Part shown: piece after piece, positions 34,043 through 43,169 of the stretch
How positions within the stretch are numbered: position 1 is the first letter of the stretch
Layout: every line of letters starts with the position of its first letter
Origin: Phycisphaeraceae bacterium
GTDB lineage: Bacteria > Planctomycetota > Phycisphaerae > Phycisphaerales > UBA1924
Length of the DNA: 64,000 nt
Assembly (NCBI GenBank): GCA_019636565.1
Contig: JAHBXG010000002.1
Span: 62,001-126,000 of the forward strand
Direction of reading: 5' to 3'
Made by a program: the position numbers and the translations under genes
Notes under the pieces: model-generated
What the model saw: the letters and a program-made list of their open reading frames with translations, nothing else
Databases searched by the model: none
What the model was told of the DNA's origin: nothing

Positions 34043-35044
34043 TCAGAATCGTATCGTCCGATTCGAAGTCGAGGGGCTCGTCGAGTTTTTTTTTGCGAGG
34101 TCCAACAGAAACTCCCAGTCCATCGCCGGTCCGGGATCGACCTTGTTCTGCTGAATGTGCTCGTGCCCGAGCAGGCCCTTGAATCGCAACCACTCTTCAT
34201 CACTGAGGCATCGCGACAGCGCAATGTTCATGGTGTCGCGGGGCGATTCGAGAGGTATCTCGGGCAGCGCGATGTGCAGCGCACTGAGCAACGATGCGAG
34301 CGACGAGTACTGCTGCGCGGTGTAGTCAGCCTGCACAAGGTGCTGCCCATGAACTTCGCCCCGAACGAAGTCGGGCCGGCGCGGGCGCGCGACAAACCCC
34401 GGAGTCCGGATGCCGCCGTCGCCGACTTCCGGCGGCAGCGTGACGTAGAGCCCGCGCTCATCGCGGGTATACCACCTTTCAAGGACCGGGCTCTCGCTCG
34501 GGTACGCACCGATGTTGGCGATCTCGATGCCGATCGAGCGGGCATTCGACTTGGTCGCGTGCCATGCGCGTTCCTTCACATCGAGTGTCTGATAGATCGT
34601 GCCGTCCAAGTCCACCATGAAGTGGATCGAGAGCCCGCGAACATCGTGCAGCGTGCGGAAGCACTGGCGGCTGGTGCCGCTGGCGTCGTAGTGAAGCACG
34701 ATCTGATCGACGGTTTCTCGCACCGCTTCGATGTCCCAGTTCCCGCCTCGCGTGCGTTCCGCCAGATCCGGATCCGTTGCACGGGAGTCGTATCGGTTGG
34801 GGGTCTTGATCGACCCTGCGGAGTGCTCCCAATCGGATTGATCCAGAGGGGCGAACCGCTTCTCGACCCGGTATCCGTCGTAGCCGCCGGGGTCGGTCCA
34901 CAGAACCACGGGAACACCGGTGTGGAAGAATCGACCGGCCACCACGATTTCATCGCCGCAACGTTTGAGTTCGGACCCAGTGCTCGGTTTCGACTGGCAA
35001 CCCGCAAGCAGCACCGTCAATGCAAGAATTGCGGCTCGAATCAT
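34043..35044 (-). CDS. N-acetylmuramoyl-L-alanine amidase lipoprotein
   Basis: A 333-residue lipoprotein with lipobox LLAGC (Cys about residue 16). The amidase_2 domain (about residues 100-325) carries Zn ligands in QIVLHYDASG, in RAWHATKSNARSIGIEI and probably the Asp of KVDPGPAMDWEF. These enzymes cut the bond between MurNAc and the stem peptide in peptidoglycan recycling or remodelling. It should act in the periplasm, tethered to a membrane. The C-terminus runs on about 20 residues past the domain. The neighbouring DAACS gene is 80 bp upstream on the same strand. Confidence 0.9.
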   Translation of the reverse strand: MIRAAILALTVLLAGCQSKPSTGSELKRCGDEIVVAGRFFHTGVPVVLWTDPGGYDGYRVEKRFAPLDQSDWEHSAGSIKTPNRYDSRATDPDLAERTRGGNWDIEAVRETVDQIVLHYDASGTSRQCFRTLHDVRGLSIHFMVDLDGTIYQTLDVKERAWHATKSNARSIGIEIANIGAYPSESPVLERWYTRDERGLYVTLPPEVGDGGIRTPGFVARPRRPDFVRGEVHGQHLVQADYTAQQYSSLASLLSALHIALPEIPLESPRDTMNIALSRCLSDEEWLRFKGLLGHEHIQQNKVDPGPAMDWEFLLDLAKKNSTSPSTSNRTIRF

Positions 35045-35125
35045 GGCGCGAGAGTATCAGAGTCTCTGTCGCGAGAATTGCTCCCCATGGAACACTCGGT
35101 TTCCCCCGCATTGACAGAGCTCGGG

Positions 35126-36520
35126 TCACACTCGCATCGGGTCAGATGGCGACACCAACGTCCCCTCGCGGGCCGAGATCAGCGTCGCGGTCATCGCGTC
35201 GCCGGTGATGTTGATCACCGTGCGGCACATGTCCAAAATGCGATCTACACCCAGGATGACCGCGATGCCCGCCGGCGGAACGTGAATCGACTCCAGCACG
35301 ATCACCATCAGCACGATGCTGGCGCCGGGAACACCCGCAGTCCCGACTGAGACCAGCGTTGCCGTCGTGACGATCATCGCCTGATCGGCGAACGTGAGAG
35401 GAATGCCGTACAACTGCGCCAGAAACGTCGCCGCGACGGCCTGATAGAGCGCGGTTCCGTTCATATTGATCGTGGCACCCAGCGGCAGCACAAAGCTGGC
35501 AACCGATGCGGGTACTCCAAGTCGCTTCTCCACGCACTCGATGTTGACGGCAAGGGTTGCTGCGGAAGAAGAACTCGAAAAAGCAAGAAGTTGCGCGGGA
35601 GCGGTCGCGCGAAAGAACGCGCGCGGGCTGACGCGGCCTTTGGTCAACAGCAACAAGCAAAGGGGATACACCACAAACTGAACGGTGCAGAGCGCCCCCA
35701 CCACGACGGCGCAGTAGACGGCAAGAGCACGAAGCACCTCGAGGCCCATGGTGGCGACGACTGGCGTGATCAGCGCGAAAACCGCGTACGGGGCAAGCGC
35801 CATGATCGCCTGTGTAATCGCGATGAATGCTTCACTCAGGCCGGAACACGCCCGCAGCGCTTCGTGCGCCCGCTGCCCCGGAGAGACACCCACCATGGTC
35901 AGACCGATTCCCAGCAAAACGGCCAGGACGATCACCTGGAGCATCTCCGCGTCCGCGAGCGCCCGGAATGGGTTGGTTGGCACCAGGTTTCGGATCAATG
36001 CCCAGGCGCTCATTGCCTGTTCGGCCTTCGCCGCGGCATCGACGCGCTGCGCCACCTCCGCCTCGCGCTCCGCGGCCATCGCCGCCCGTTGCTCCTGCGA
36101 GACAAAGTTTCCCGGCTTGATAGTGTTCGACCAGCCCAGCCCGACCACGATGGCCAGCACCGTTGTGACGAGAAAGATGAGCAGTGTTTGAACGCCCAGG
36201 CGACCGACGCGCCGAACATCCCCCAGGCTCGCGACCCCGACAACGAGCGAGAAGAGCGTCACAGGCACGGCGATGAACCGGAGGAGCCGAATGAACAGGT
36301 CACCCGTCAATCGGACGAGATTGACAAAGAATCGGGCAACGCCTGCCGCGGCACCGGCCCCCGCGTTCGCATCGCTGGAGGTTCCCGCCAGAAAGGCGCT
36401 GGGGTCCGAGACACCAAGCGAGGCCCATGTAGAAGGCGTCCAGAACGCGCTGAGGGCTCCGCCAACGACCACGCCTAGCAGCAACGCGATGATGATCCGC
36501 CAGTGAAGCGCTAATTTCAT
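35126..36520 (-). CDS. Dicarboxylate/amino acid:cation symporter (DAACS)
   Basis: A 464-residue inner-membrane transporter of the glutamate/aspartate/C4-dicarboxylate family. The signature re-entrant motif is AFSSSSSAATL, followed by VLPLGATINMNGTALYQA and the second loop VGTAGVPGASIVLMVIVLES. Eight transmembrane helices are expected. It imports glutamate, aspartate or dicarboxylates with Na+ or H+. Residues about 140-170 form an unusually long charged loop (EQRAAMAAEREAEVAQ). The substrate cannot be fixed from sequence. Confidence 0.93.
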   Translation of the reverse strand: MKLALHWRIIIALLLGVVVGGALSAFWTPSTWASLGVSDPSAFLAGTSSDANAGAGAAAGVARFFVNLVRLTGDLFIRLLRFIAVPVTLFSLVVGVASLGDVRRVGRLGVQTLLIFLVTTVLAIVVGLGWSNTIKPGNFVSQEQRAAMAAEREAEVAQRVDAAAKAEQAMSAWALIRNLVPTNPFRALADAEMLQVIVLAVLLGIGLTMVGVSPGQRAHEALRACSGLSEAFIAITQAIMALAPYAVFALITPVVATMGLEVLRALAVYCAVVVGALCTVQFVVYPLCLLLLTKGRVSPRAFFRATAPAQLLAFSSSSSAATLAVNIECVEKRLGVPASVASFVLPLGATINMNGTALYQAVAATFLAQLYGIPLTFADQAMIVTTATLVSVGTAGVPGASIVLMVIVLESIHVPPAGIAVILGVDRILDMCRTVINITGDAMTATLISAREGTLVSPSDPMRV

Positions 36521-36547
36521 GCGCTTGACAGACTACCACGCCCGGCG

Positions 36548-37726
36548 TCAGAGCAGCGGGTTCTTCGCGCCGTGGGTGTATTCGCAAGTCGGGGACAGAT
36601 TCGGCTGCGGGTTGACGAAAACGTCGGTGTACAGCTCGCTCTCATCCGGAATCGGCGAAGACTCGGCGAAGTCGAGCGCGGCTTTTACGACCGCCTTCAC
36701 CTCGGTCTGCAATTCCATGAACTGCTGCTCGCTCAGCACCGGTTTGCCGTCCGGGCCCTTGCGATCTTCCATCAGATGGGCCGCGAGGCGATCGATCGAG
36801 TCCTTCGCCTTGAACTGATCGACTTCTTCCTTCGTGCGGTATTTCTGCGGGTCGGACATCGAGTGCCCGAGATAGCGATAGGTCTTGAGATCGATGAACG
36901 CCGGCTTCTGATTCTCTCGACACCAATCCACGACGGGCTTGAACGAGTCGTATAAATCGATGACATCGAGGCCGTCGATGATCTCGCCACGGATGCCGTA
37001 GGCCTCTGCCTTCTTGCGAAGATCTTCCGACATCGTTGTTCCGCGATCGATCGAGGTACCCATCGAATAACCATTGTTCTCGACGATGTAGATCACCGGA
37101 ATGCCGTAGAGGCCGGCCAGATTCATGGCCTCGTGCAGGGCGCCCTGGTTCAGGGCACCGTCGCCGAGGTAAGCGAGCGAGACTTTCTTTTTCGCCTGGC
37201 CTCCATCGACTGCCCGCTTCATCACTTCGACTTCGTACTTGGCCGCGAACGCAAGACCCGTTCCGAGCGGGGTCTGCGCACCCACAATCCCGTGCCCGCC
37301 GAACAGCCAGTTGGGCTTGTCGAACATGTGCATCGAGCCGCCCTTGCCCTTGGCGCAGCCGGTGGACTTGCCGAACATCTCCGCCATGCAAGCTCCCGGG
37401 TCCATCCCGCGGGCCAAGGCGTGGCCGTGGTCGCGATACGCGGTGACAATCGGATCGTCCGGGTTGAGGGCGGCGATGGTGCCGACGGCGGTCGCTTCCT
37501 GCCCGGTGTACAGGTGGCAGAACCCGCCGATCTTGGCCTGCTGGTAGGCCTGAGCCGTTCGGTTCTCGAATTCCCGAATGAGAAACATGTCACGCAGCCA
37601 TCGCACCAGGGTGGCTGGCGGGAGGCTGTCGGACGCCCTCGGACCGGCCTTCTTGGCCGTCTGAGGGGTGCCGGGCTTGGTGGGGGTGACGGACATATTG
37701 ACGGAAGAATGGGCCACGGAAGTCAT
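36548..37726 (-). CDS. pdhA: Pyruvate dehydrogenase E1 component, alpha subunit
   Basis: A 392-residue thiamine-diphosphate enzyme. Landmarks are MFLIREFENRTAQAYQ, GFCHLYTGQEA, the ThDP-binding GDGALNQGALHEAMNLA with the following ENNGYSMGT, and the phosphorylation-loop-like RYLGHSMSDPQKYRTKEE. With E1-beta it decarboxylates pyruvate and passes acetyl groups to the E2 lipoyl domain. No E1-beta, E2 or E3 gene is adjacent, so the complex genes are scattered. The first 35 residues are Pro/Thr/Ala-rich and unconserved; the ATG at 37696 is an equal alternative start. Confidence 0.95.
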   Translation of the reverse strand: MTSVAHSSVNMSVTPTKPGTPQTAKKAGPRASDSLPPATLVRWLRDMFLIREFENRTAQAYQQAKIGGFCHLYTGQEATAVGTIAALNPDDPIVTAYRDHGHALARGMDPGACMAEMFGKSTGCAKGKGGSMHMFDKPNWLFGGHGIVGAQTPLGTGLAFAAKYEVEVMKRAVDGGQAKKKVSLAYLGDGALNQGALHEAMNLAGLYGIPVIYIVENNGYSMGTSIDRGTTMSEDLRKKAEAYGIRGEIIDGLDVIDLYDSFKPVVDWCRENQKPAFIDLKTYRYLGHSMSDPQKYRTKEEVDQFKAKDSIDRLAAHLMEDRKGPDGKPVLSEQQFMELQTEVKAVVKAALDFAESSPIPDESELYTDVFVNPQPNLSPTCEYTHGAKNPLL

Positions 37727-37782
37727 CGGGAGGAACGGTAGGAGTCCGAACCTGCCCCCGTCCGCCGGCTTAGAGTTTTGGA

Positions 37783-38292
37783 ATGAGCGGTTCGCTCCCC
37801 AATCACCCTGATTCCGGCAGCGACCGACGCGGATCGGACGCGACGACGCCCTTTGCCGGGGGATCGGTGCGGGTCCAGGTAAATCCCGTGTTTTTACCGG
37901 ATCAGTCCGACCCGGACGAGCGCGAGTACGTGTTTGGCTACCGCGTTCGGATCACCAACTCCACAGACCGAATCGTCCAATTGCTCGCTCGTCGTTGGAC
38001 GATTGTGGATGCCAATGGAAAGACTCGAGAGGTCGAAGGTGAGGGGCTGGTAGGGCGACAGCCGATTCTGGGGCCCAGTCAATTCTTTCAATATGAGAGC
38101 TTTTGCCCCCTGCCAACGGCGTGGGGAACCATGGAGGGGGCGTTTTCTCTCCGAGCGCGCGAGGCGGCAACCGAAGGCGAAACCGCGTCGTCACTACTCG
38201 ACGGACCCTGGCCCGAGAACTTCGAAGCCAGAGTCGCGAGGTTCTACCTCGTTGCCGCCGAGGACGCGGTGCATTCGGGCGCGAAAACCTGA
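37783..38292 (+). CDS. apaG: ApaG family protein
   Basis: A 169-residue protein with the ApaG domain at about residues 25-155. Visible marks are SVRVQVNPVFL, YVFGYRVRITNSTDRIVQLLARRWTI, VEGEGLVGRQPILGPSQFFQY and GTMEGAF. ApaG is a small beta-sandwich (fibronectin-III-like) protein, linked in enterobacteria to Co2+/Mg2+ efflux, though its molecular role is unclear. It is longer than the usual 125 residues through an N-terminal extension of about 25 residues rich in Ser, Gly and Asp, and a C-terminal tail. It lies alone, divergent from pdhA. Confidence 0.9.
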   Translation: MSGSLPNHPDSGSDRRGSDATTPFAGGSVRVQVNPVFLPDQSDPDEREYVFGYRVRITNSTDRIVQLLARRWTIVDANGKTREVEGEGLVGRQPILGPSQFFQYESFCPLPTAWGTMEGAFSLRAREAATEGETASSLLDGPWPENFEARVARFYLVAAEDAVHSGAKT

Positions 38293-38300
38293 TTCCTGCT

Positions 38301-40682
38301 TCAGCGATCCTTGAGCACCTGGATGTTCGATCCCGGGTGCTGCCCGAACGCTGACGCCTTCAGAATCTGCACGGCGGTTTCAAGTTGCAAGTCAAGTCCA
38401 TCGGTGAGCAACTTGTCGGGATCCGGCTGTTCTGACTTGTTCAGCGCGTCGTTTTCAGCAGGCAATACGTCGGCGTTTCGACGGAGAAGGATGGACTCTG
38501 TGGTCTGCTTCGGGAGCATTTCCACGGCCAGATTCGGAGTGATCCCCCACTCGTGCGCGCCGGGCTTCCGATGGATGATGCGATAGCCGGGCGGAGCGGT
38601 ATCGGGAATCGCGTAGTACTGCATCGTCAGTTTCATCGCGGCGTCATCCGCGAGGCCAAAGACTTTCTGCACACTCCCCTTGCCGTAACTGCGCTGACCA
38701 AGCACCATGACATTGATGTCGCCGGTACGGCCGTAATGCTGAAGCGTCCCGCTCACGATCTCGCTCGCCGAGGCCGAACCCTCGTTGATAAGTACAACAA
38801 CGGGCGTGGTCTTGAGCCGGGCCACGTTGGACTTGGCCATTTCCGGGCTTTCCGCTCGCCCGTTGGGCCCCTGCATCGCGACGACTACGCCGCTGTCGAT
38901 GAAGAGGTTGGCGACCTGCACCGCCTGATCGAGGTAGCCGCCCGGATTGAATCGCAGGTCCAGCACAAGCCCGTTCAGGCCCTCTTTCTGCATCTGCGCC
39001 ACAGCGCGGCGGAGTTCTTCGGCGGTCTTCTCGCTGAACTGGGTGAGTCGCACGTAGCCGATGTGATTGTCTCGATCGATGAACCAGTCCCAGGCGTCTT
39101 CGCGGCTGCCCTTGCGCTTCCAGCCTTTCACGGAGACCACGTTGATCAACTGGCGGTTGATCGCAACTTCCATTTCCTGATATTTCTTTTCAGCCTTGGC
39201 GGGCGCTGCTTCGGCGCCATCAACAGCCGGCGGCTGGCCGGTGTCGCCCGCGAGTGCGTCGGCGGTTTGAGCGCCATCGTTCTCGGGCCGGTCGATAGAG
39301 AGGATCACCTGGGTGCCTTCCGGTCCGGTGATGTGATCGACCACCTGATCGATGGACATGCCGTACGCGCTCTTGCCGTTGATCTTCTTGATGATGTCGC
39401 CCGCGCGGATTCCAGCTCGGAAAGCGGGAGTCCCTTCGAGCGGCGTTACAACGCGGACGTTGGATTGATCGTCCAGCTCAATCTGGACGCCAACACCGAC
39501 AAATTTTCCCTGCGTTGTACGGTTGAAGCGGTTGAGCTCGTCGGGCCAGATGATCGCGCTGAACTCGTCCAACTGATCGATCGCCCCGTTGCCAAACTCG
39601 TGGAGAAGGGCCTCGTGTGAGAGCTTGACGGTGCGATCGTTTACGGCGATCAGCCTCGTGAGAAGCGCATCGATTTCTCCGACCCCCGGTTCTGTGACCC
39701 GCCCGAACGCGTTTTTCTTGATCGTCGCGAGCTGTTCGCGCTCGGAACGGAGCGCCCCCAGCATTGCTTCCTTCGCGTTGGCGTCGTTCAGGCCGGGGAA
39801 CGCCCGGTTGAGGTCGCTGGTCGCGATCATCGTTTCGACGGCCAAGACCCCGCCCGTCAACAAGCGTCGTGTGGGCACCTGTTCGACGTGGTCGGTAGCG
39901 CGTGAAATTGCGCGAACCACCATGTCCTGATCGATGCCCTTGAGTTTCTCGTGGAAGTCATCGCCGGTGGCGTTGTACGGAGGGAGCGGCTTCTCGCCTT
40001 CGGCAAGCAGCCGAGCGTTGCGCATCTCCCAAAGCCGCTCGGGCGTGTACATCCGGATCATCGTCAGCCGACGCGACTGACGCTCGAGATCGGGCTTGTA
40101 CTGGCCGGACTCTTCAAGCAAGGCGTTGAGCAGGCTGAACATCTCGCTTGCGACCAGCCATTCGCCGTCCTGCTCGGCCTTTCGAGCCGCGGCATCGGCC
40201 TGCGTTACCAGTTTGCTCACACGCGTATCGCCAACGACCGACGGCTTGTCGGTGGAAAGCACCCACAGTTCCAGCGCGCTGCGCAGCGCCTTGGCCAGCC
40301 GCTGGGGCGTCATTTCGCCCTGGAGGCGCTCGTCGAGCTCCTTGTTGACTTCGGCGATCCGCTCGATGCGCTTCTGATCTCGCTTGGCGAAATTCTCGTC
40401 GAGAATCCTGACCGACCGTTCCATCTCGGCCTTCTGAGCGGCACCGATGGCCGGGTCGTCGGGTAGTTCATGGATATAGGTCACAAAGTCATCGAAGCGA
40501 CCGCTCTTGGCGATCCGCCAGGCTCGCTGCGACCACTCGTTCGCATCGACTTTGGATTCGGCCGTTCCCTCGCCCGCAAAGACTGTCTGCGTCGAAACGG
40601 GAGCGCCCGCGGCAAGGAGCATCACTCCGCAGACGAGCAGCCGACCGAATCGAAACACACGCTTGCTTGAATTCAAATCCAC
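38301..40682 (-). CDS. S41 family C-terminal processing protease with PDZ domain
   Basis: A 793-residue periplasmic protease of the CtpA/Prc group. It starts with a signal peptide, then has an N-terminal helical region (to about residue 380), a PDZ domain (about 390-490, VGVGVQIELDD to the GTPAFRAGIRAGDII loop), and the S41 catalytic domain. The catalytic Ser is in EGSASASEIVSG (about 637) and the Lys in SYGKGSVQK (about 664). It cuts protein C-termini in the periplasm. The start is the GTG behind GGGAGG; the frame stays open much further upstream. The size is close to Tsp/Prc rather than the shorter CtpA. An Ala/Pro/Glu linker lies at about 495-510. Confidence 0.92.
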   Translation of the reverse strand: MDLNSSKRVFRFGRLLVCGVMLLAAGAPVSTQTVFAGEGTAESKVDANEWSQRAWRIAKSGRFDDFVTYIHELPDDPAIGAAQKAEMERSVRILDENFAKRDQKRIERIAEVNKELDERLQGEMTPQRLAKALRSALELWVLSTDKPSVVGDTRVSKLVTQADAAARKAEQDGEWLVASEMFSLLNALLEESGQYKPDLERQSRRLTMIRMYTPERLWEMRNARLLAEGEKPLPPYNATGDDFHEKLKGIDQDMVVRAISRATDHVEQVPTRRLLTGGVLAVETMIATSDLNRAFPGLNDANAKEAMLGALRSEREQLATIKKNAFGRVTEPGVGEIDALLTRLIAVNDRTVKLSHEALLHEFGNGAIDQLDEFSAIIWPDELNRFNRTTQGKFVGVGVQIELDDQSNVRVVTPLEGTPAFRAGIRAGDIIKKINGKSAYGMSIDQVVDHITGPEGTQVILSIDRPENDGAQTADALAGDTGQPPAVDGAEAAPAKAEKKYQEMEVAINRQLINVVSVKGWKRKGSREDAWDWFIDRDNHIGYVRLTQFSEKTAEELRRAVAQMQKEGLNGLVLDLRFNPGGYLDQAVQVANLFIDSGVVVAMQGPNGRAESPEMAKSNVARLKTTPVVVLINEGSASASEIVSGTLQHYGRTGDINVMVLGQRSYGKGSVQKVFGLADDAAMKLTMQYYAIPDTAPPGYRIIHRKPGAHEWGITPNLAVEMLPKQTTESILLRRNADVLPAENDALNKSEQPDPDKLLTDGLDLQLETAVQILKASAFGQHPGSNIQVLKDR

Positions 40683-40940
40683 GCAACCTCCCACTGCCGG
40701 GCGACTGGAGCCGCGGCGAACGGACGAAACGGCGAGACCGAGCGATCGGTTGAAACCCGCCAAAACACGATCGGCGACGTCCGGCACAATGTTGACCGGA
40801 CCATGGCTCGATCTCATCGCCCGAGCATATCGGACCGCTCCCGCCCTTTTGTTCGGGACGGTCGGAATGACGGGTCTCAGGTTGTACCGGTCAGGGGACC
40901 AAAGGGTTCGTGATCGGGATCGGCCTCTCTCCAAAGAGAA

Positions 40941-40968
40941 CCGCCCCGGCGGGTTCGCGCCGGGGCGG
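40941..40968 (-). terminator. Rho-independent terminator of the 41.0 kb PEP-CTERM gene
   Basis: Eleven-bp perfect stem (ccgccccggcg / cgccggggcgg) with a six-base loop. Read leftward, a TTCTCTTT stretch follows. It lies about 80 bp past the gene's stop, inside the upstream region of the S41 protease. Confidence 0.75.
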
Positions 40969-41046
40969 CAGGGAGTCAGCAAGTTCCGCCGCTGACTTGA
41001 GTTCCCGGGCGCCAACAAGACGCCCCGGGATCGGAAAGAAGGCAAC

Positions 41047-41706
41047 TCAGGCGCGACGACGGCGGGAGGCGATCAGGCCGCCCAGGCCGATGAGGGCAAA
41101 CGAACCGGGCGTCGGAACCAGATCGCCCTCGACAACGAGGTTGTCGAAGCGCTGGTTGCCGCTGCCGGAAGACGCGCCGGCAGCGGTGAGGCGGAAGAAC
41201 ACGTTGGCCTTATTTGCGGCGCCCAGCGCGTTGAACGAGAAGAAGTAGTCGCTGGGGTTGATCGAAGCACCGGCAAAGCCCGGGCTGGACGCACCGGGGA
41301 CGATGGTACCAAGGGAGGTGAAGTCCGAGCCGTTCAACGAATACTCGACCATCGTGTTGGCGCCGCCGGTGCCGGTGCGCTGCGCCGCGAACGAGAAAGC
41401 GATGTTCGTGTAATTCATCGTGCTGAGCGCGATGGTGATCGAGCCACCGCTTGGGCCGACGATTGCGATGGCGTTCATACCGGACTGCCCGGACGGGCTG
41501 CCCGGAGGCGAACCGCTGCCCGGAAGGCCCAGTGTGGTGCCGGCAAAGAACGAGCTGGTGCCGACGACATTCGCCGTGCCCGCACCGATGTTCGCGCTGA
41601 GCGAGCTGTTATCGAATCCGTAGTGAGCGAGAACGACCGAGGCTTCTGCGGCCGAGCCGATCGCGAGCCCTGCAAACAAACCAAGGGAAACAGCAGTACG
41701 AATCAT
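41047..41706 (-). CDS. Secreted PEP-CTERM-like protein, paralogue of the 42.1 kb gene
   Basis: A 219-residue protein with a signal peptide (cleavage after AAEA, residue about 22) and a tail reading VPTPGSFALIGLGGLIA before RRRR. The middle is beta-rich and Gly/Ser/Asn-rich, with ALSTMNYTNIAFSFAAQRTGTGG and a late RFDNLVVEGD. This matches the next gene on the right in order and pattern (see 42084). It is exported and probably handled by an exosortase-like enzyme; none is in the window. The ATG follows GGAGGAAGAG. Confidence 0.87.
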   Translation of the reverse strand: MIRTAVSLGLFAGLAIGSAAEASVVLAHYGFDNSSLSANIGAGTANVVGTSSFFAGTTLGLPGSGSPPGSPSGQSGMNAIAIVGPSGGSITIALSTMNYTNIAFSFAAQRTGTGGANTMVEYSLNGSDFTSLGTIVPGASSPGFAGASINPSDYFFSFNALGAANKANVFFRLTAAGASSGSGNQRFDNLVVEGDLVPTPGSFALIGLGGLIASRRRRA

Positions 41707-42083
41707 GATCTCTTCCTCCAGGACAGATTGCTCGAAGCACCGTGTGCCGCGGAATGGCACGCGCTCCACACGGAGCGCTTGGTCTTCGTGGGAAGAATTT
41801 AGTTTCGAAGCGTTCTCGCGAGCATCATGTTCGTGTGCAAGTTGCGACAAGAGTGTGTGAGGAAGATGACGGCGAGCTCACTTGATCGTCGCGGAGACTC
41901 AAAGCAGTTTCAGCGCGGACACATGCTGGCGATAACGTGCGGGAGTCGTTGAAAATGACCGATCCAAAAATGAACCGCCCCGGGCGCGGAAGCCCGGGGC
42001 GGTGATGGTCAGCGAACGAACCGCCAAGAACGTGCTGACCTGAGGCAGGCCAACACGGCCCGCCCCACGAGAATCAATCAAAC
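41707..42083. other. Intergenic stretch between the two PEP-CTERM genes
   Basis: About 375 bp. It holds the terminator at 41974-42003, the leader of the 41047 gene with a small cgctcc/ggagcg hairpin at about 41761-41778, and no supported coding sequence. The 41047 promoter should lie here but no convincing pair was seen. Confidence 0.55.
41974..42003 (-). terminator. Rho-independent terminator of the 42.1 kb PEP-CTERM gene
   Basis: Twelve-bp perfect stem (accgccccgggc / gcccggggcggt) with a six-base loop, then a T-rich run (ttcattttt) read leftward. It lies about 80 bp past the stop of the 42084 gene, the same distance as in its paralogue. Confidence 0.85.
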
Positions 42084-42797
42084 TCAGTTGCGACGACGAC
42101 GGCCGGCGACGAGACCAGCCAGGCCGACCAGGGCCAAGCTGCCGGGCGCCGGGACTTCGGCGTTGAACTGCACATTGTCGACGCGGTTGTTTCCACCCTG
42201 ATTCGTCGCACCATCAAAGGTCATACGAATGTACAGGTTGGCCTTGCCGTAGACGTCGGCTGCGCCGAAGTTCACCGTCTGCAAAGCAAACGAGCCCAAG
42301 CCCGTCACCGTCGTCAGATTCGTGAAATTCACGCCGTCGGTCGAGTACGAAATGGCCTGATCGGTAAAGCCGGTGCTCGTGCGCTGCGCGGCGTAGGTCA
42401 AAACCAGCGCCGAAGTGAAGCCGGTGGTGCTGATGTTGAACTGAATCCACTTGCCGTTGTTGGTCACGCCGCTGTTCACGCCGTTGCCAGCGCGCATCGC
42501 CAACGACCCACCGCTCGGATCACCGCCGAGTGCGTTGATCGTGGTGCCGCCGAACGTGCCGATGTCACCGGTGTTCTGAGCAGCGGTGCCGGCGACCGTG
42601 TTGATCGAAAAATTCGTTGTGATGTTGCCCGCACCCGAGTTCGTGCCCCAGGGATAGGCATCGTCCATCGTGCCCAAACCGCCGCTCGTGCCACCGGTGC
42701 TGTTGTTGAAATTCCAGTACGCAACCAAGTCAGCGTTCGCCGTGGAAGCAATCGCCGCACCCGCCGTGATGGCGAGCGCAAGTACAGAAATCTTCAT
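42084..42797 (-). CDS. Secreted PEP-CTERM-like protein
   Basis: A 237-residue protein with a signal peptide (cleavage after STANA, residue about 22), a beta-rich body and a tail reading VPAPGSLALVGLAGLVA before RRRR. The start of the mature region, DLVAYWNFNN, recalls the VLAHYGFDN of the neighbour at 41047. Both share an AAQRT-S/G-TG segment, a 'YS-x-(N/D)G-x-(N/D)F' segment and an N-x-R-(F/V)DN strand before the tail. They are therefore tandem paralogues. The fold resembles concanavalin-like lectin domains (inference). The ATG follows AGGAGG. Confidence 0.87.
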   Translation of the reverse strand: MKISVLALAITAGAAIASTANADLVAYWNFNNSTGGTSGGLGTMDDAYPWGTNSGAGNITTNFSINTVAGTAAQNTGDIGTFGGTTINALGGDPSGGSLAMRAGNGVNSGVTNNGKWIQFNISTTGFTSALVLTYAAQRTSTGFTDQAISYSTDGVNFTNLTTVTGLGSFALQTVNFGAADVYGKANLYIRMTFDGATNQGGNNRVDNVQFNAEVPAPGSLALVGLAGLVAGRRRRN

Positions 42798-42948
42798 ATC
42801 TCAAACCTCCTATTTCAAACTCTCCTCGACGACGCAGCGGAATGCGCCTGCCCCCACACGGGGGCTTGTCTCTCTGTTAAGACTATACCGAGCCCACCAC
42901 CCAACACAACCCGACTTCCGTTCAGAATTCGCAAAGAAATTGCGCGAC

Positions 42949-42977
42949 TGGCGGTTCGGGTGCGGGGCGGGTATAGT
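42949..42977 (+). promoter_or_regulatory. Promoter candidate for tRNA-Val
   Basis: A TATAGT -10 hexamer ends 10 bases before the tRNA start. The best -35 at 17-bp spacing is TGGCGG, which is poor. The -10 element is the stronger evidence. Confidence 0.4.
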
Positions 42978-42987
42978 CCGGCCATTC

Positions 42988-43061
42988 GGGCGCGTAGCTC
43001 AGTTGGCTAGAGCGCGGCTGTCACATAGCCGAGGTCACAGGTTCGAGCCCTGTTGCGCCCA
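42988..43061 (+). tRNA. tRNA-Val (anticodon CAC)
   Basis: A complete 74-nt cloverleaf. The acceptor stem gggcgcg / tgcgccc pairs fully with one G-U. The D stem is gctc/gagc, the anticodon stem cggct/agccg encloses loop gtcacat with CAC at the anticodon position, and the T stem is acagg/cctgt with loop ttcgagc. No CCA is encoded. CAC reads the Val codon GUG. Confidence 0.95.
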
Positions 43062-43169
43062 TTACCGGTCCTTTTGAATAGCCGAGGAAAACGCCCCCGC
43101 CGCCACGCTTTGGGCGCTTTTTCTCTTTGAACGGAAGATTTTCGGTTCGCCGGACCAAACGTCGGGGGA

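Noticed and set aside
43017-43024. tRNA at 42988 read as tRNA-Asp because of the gtcac string
   Set aside because: The five-bp anticodon stem cggct/agccg fixes the loop as gtcacat, which puts CAC, not GTC, at the anticodon position.
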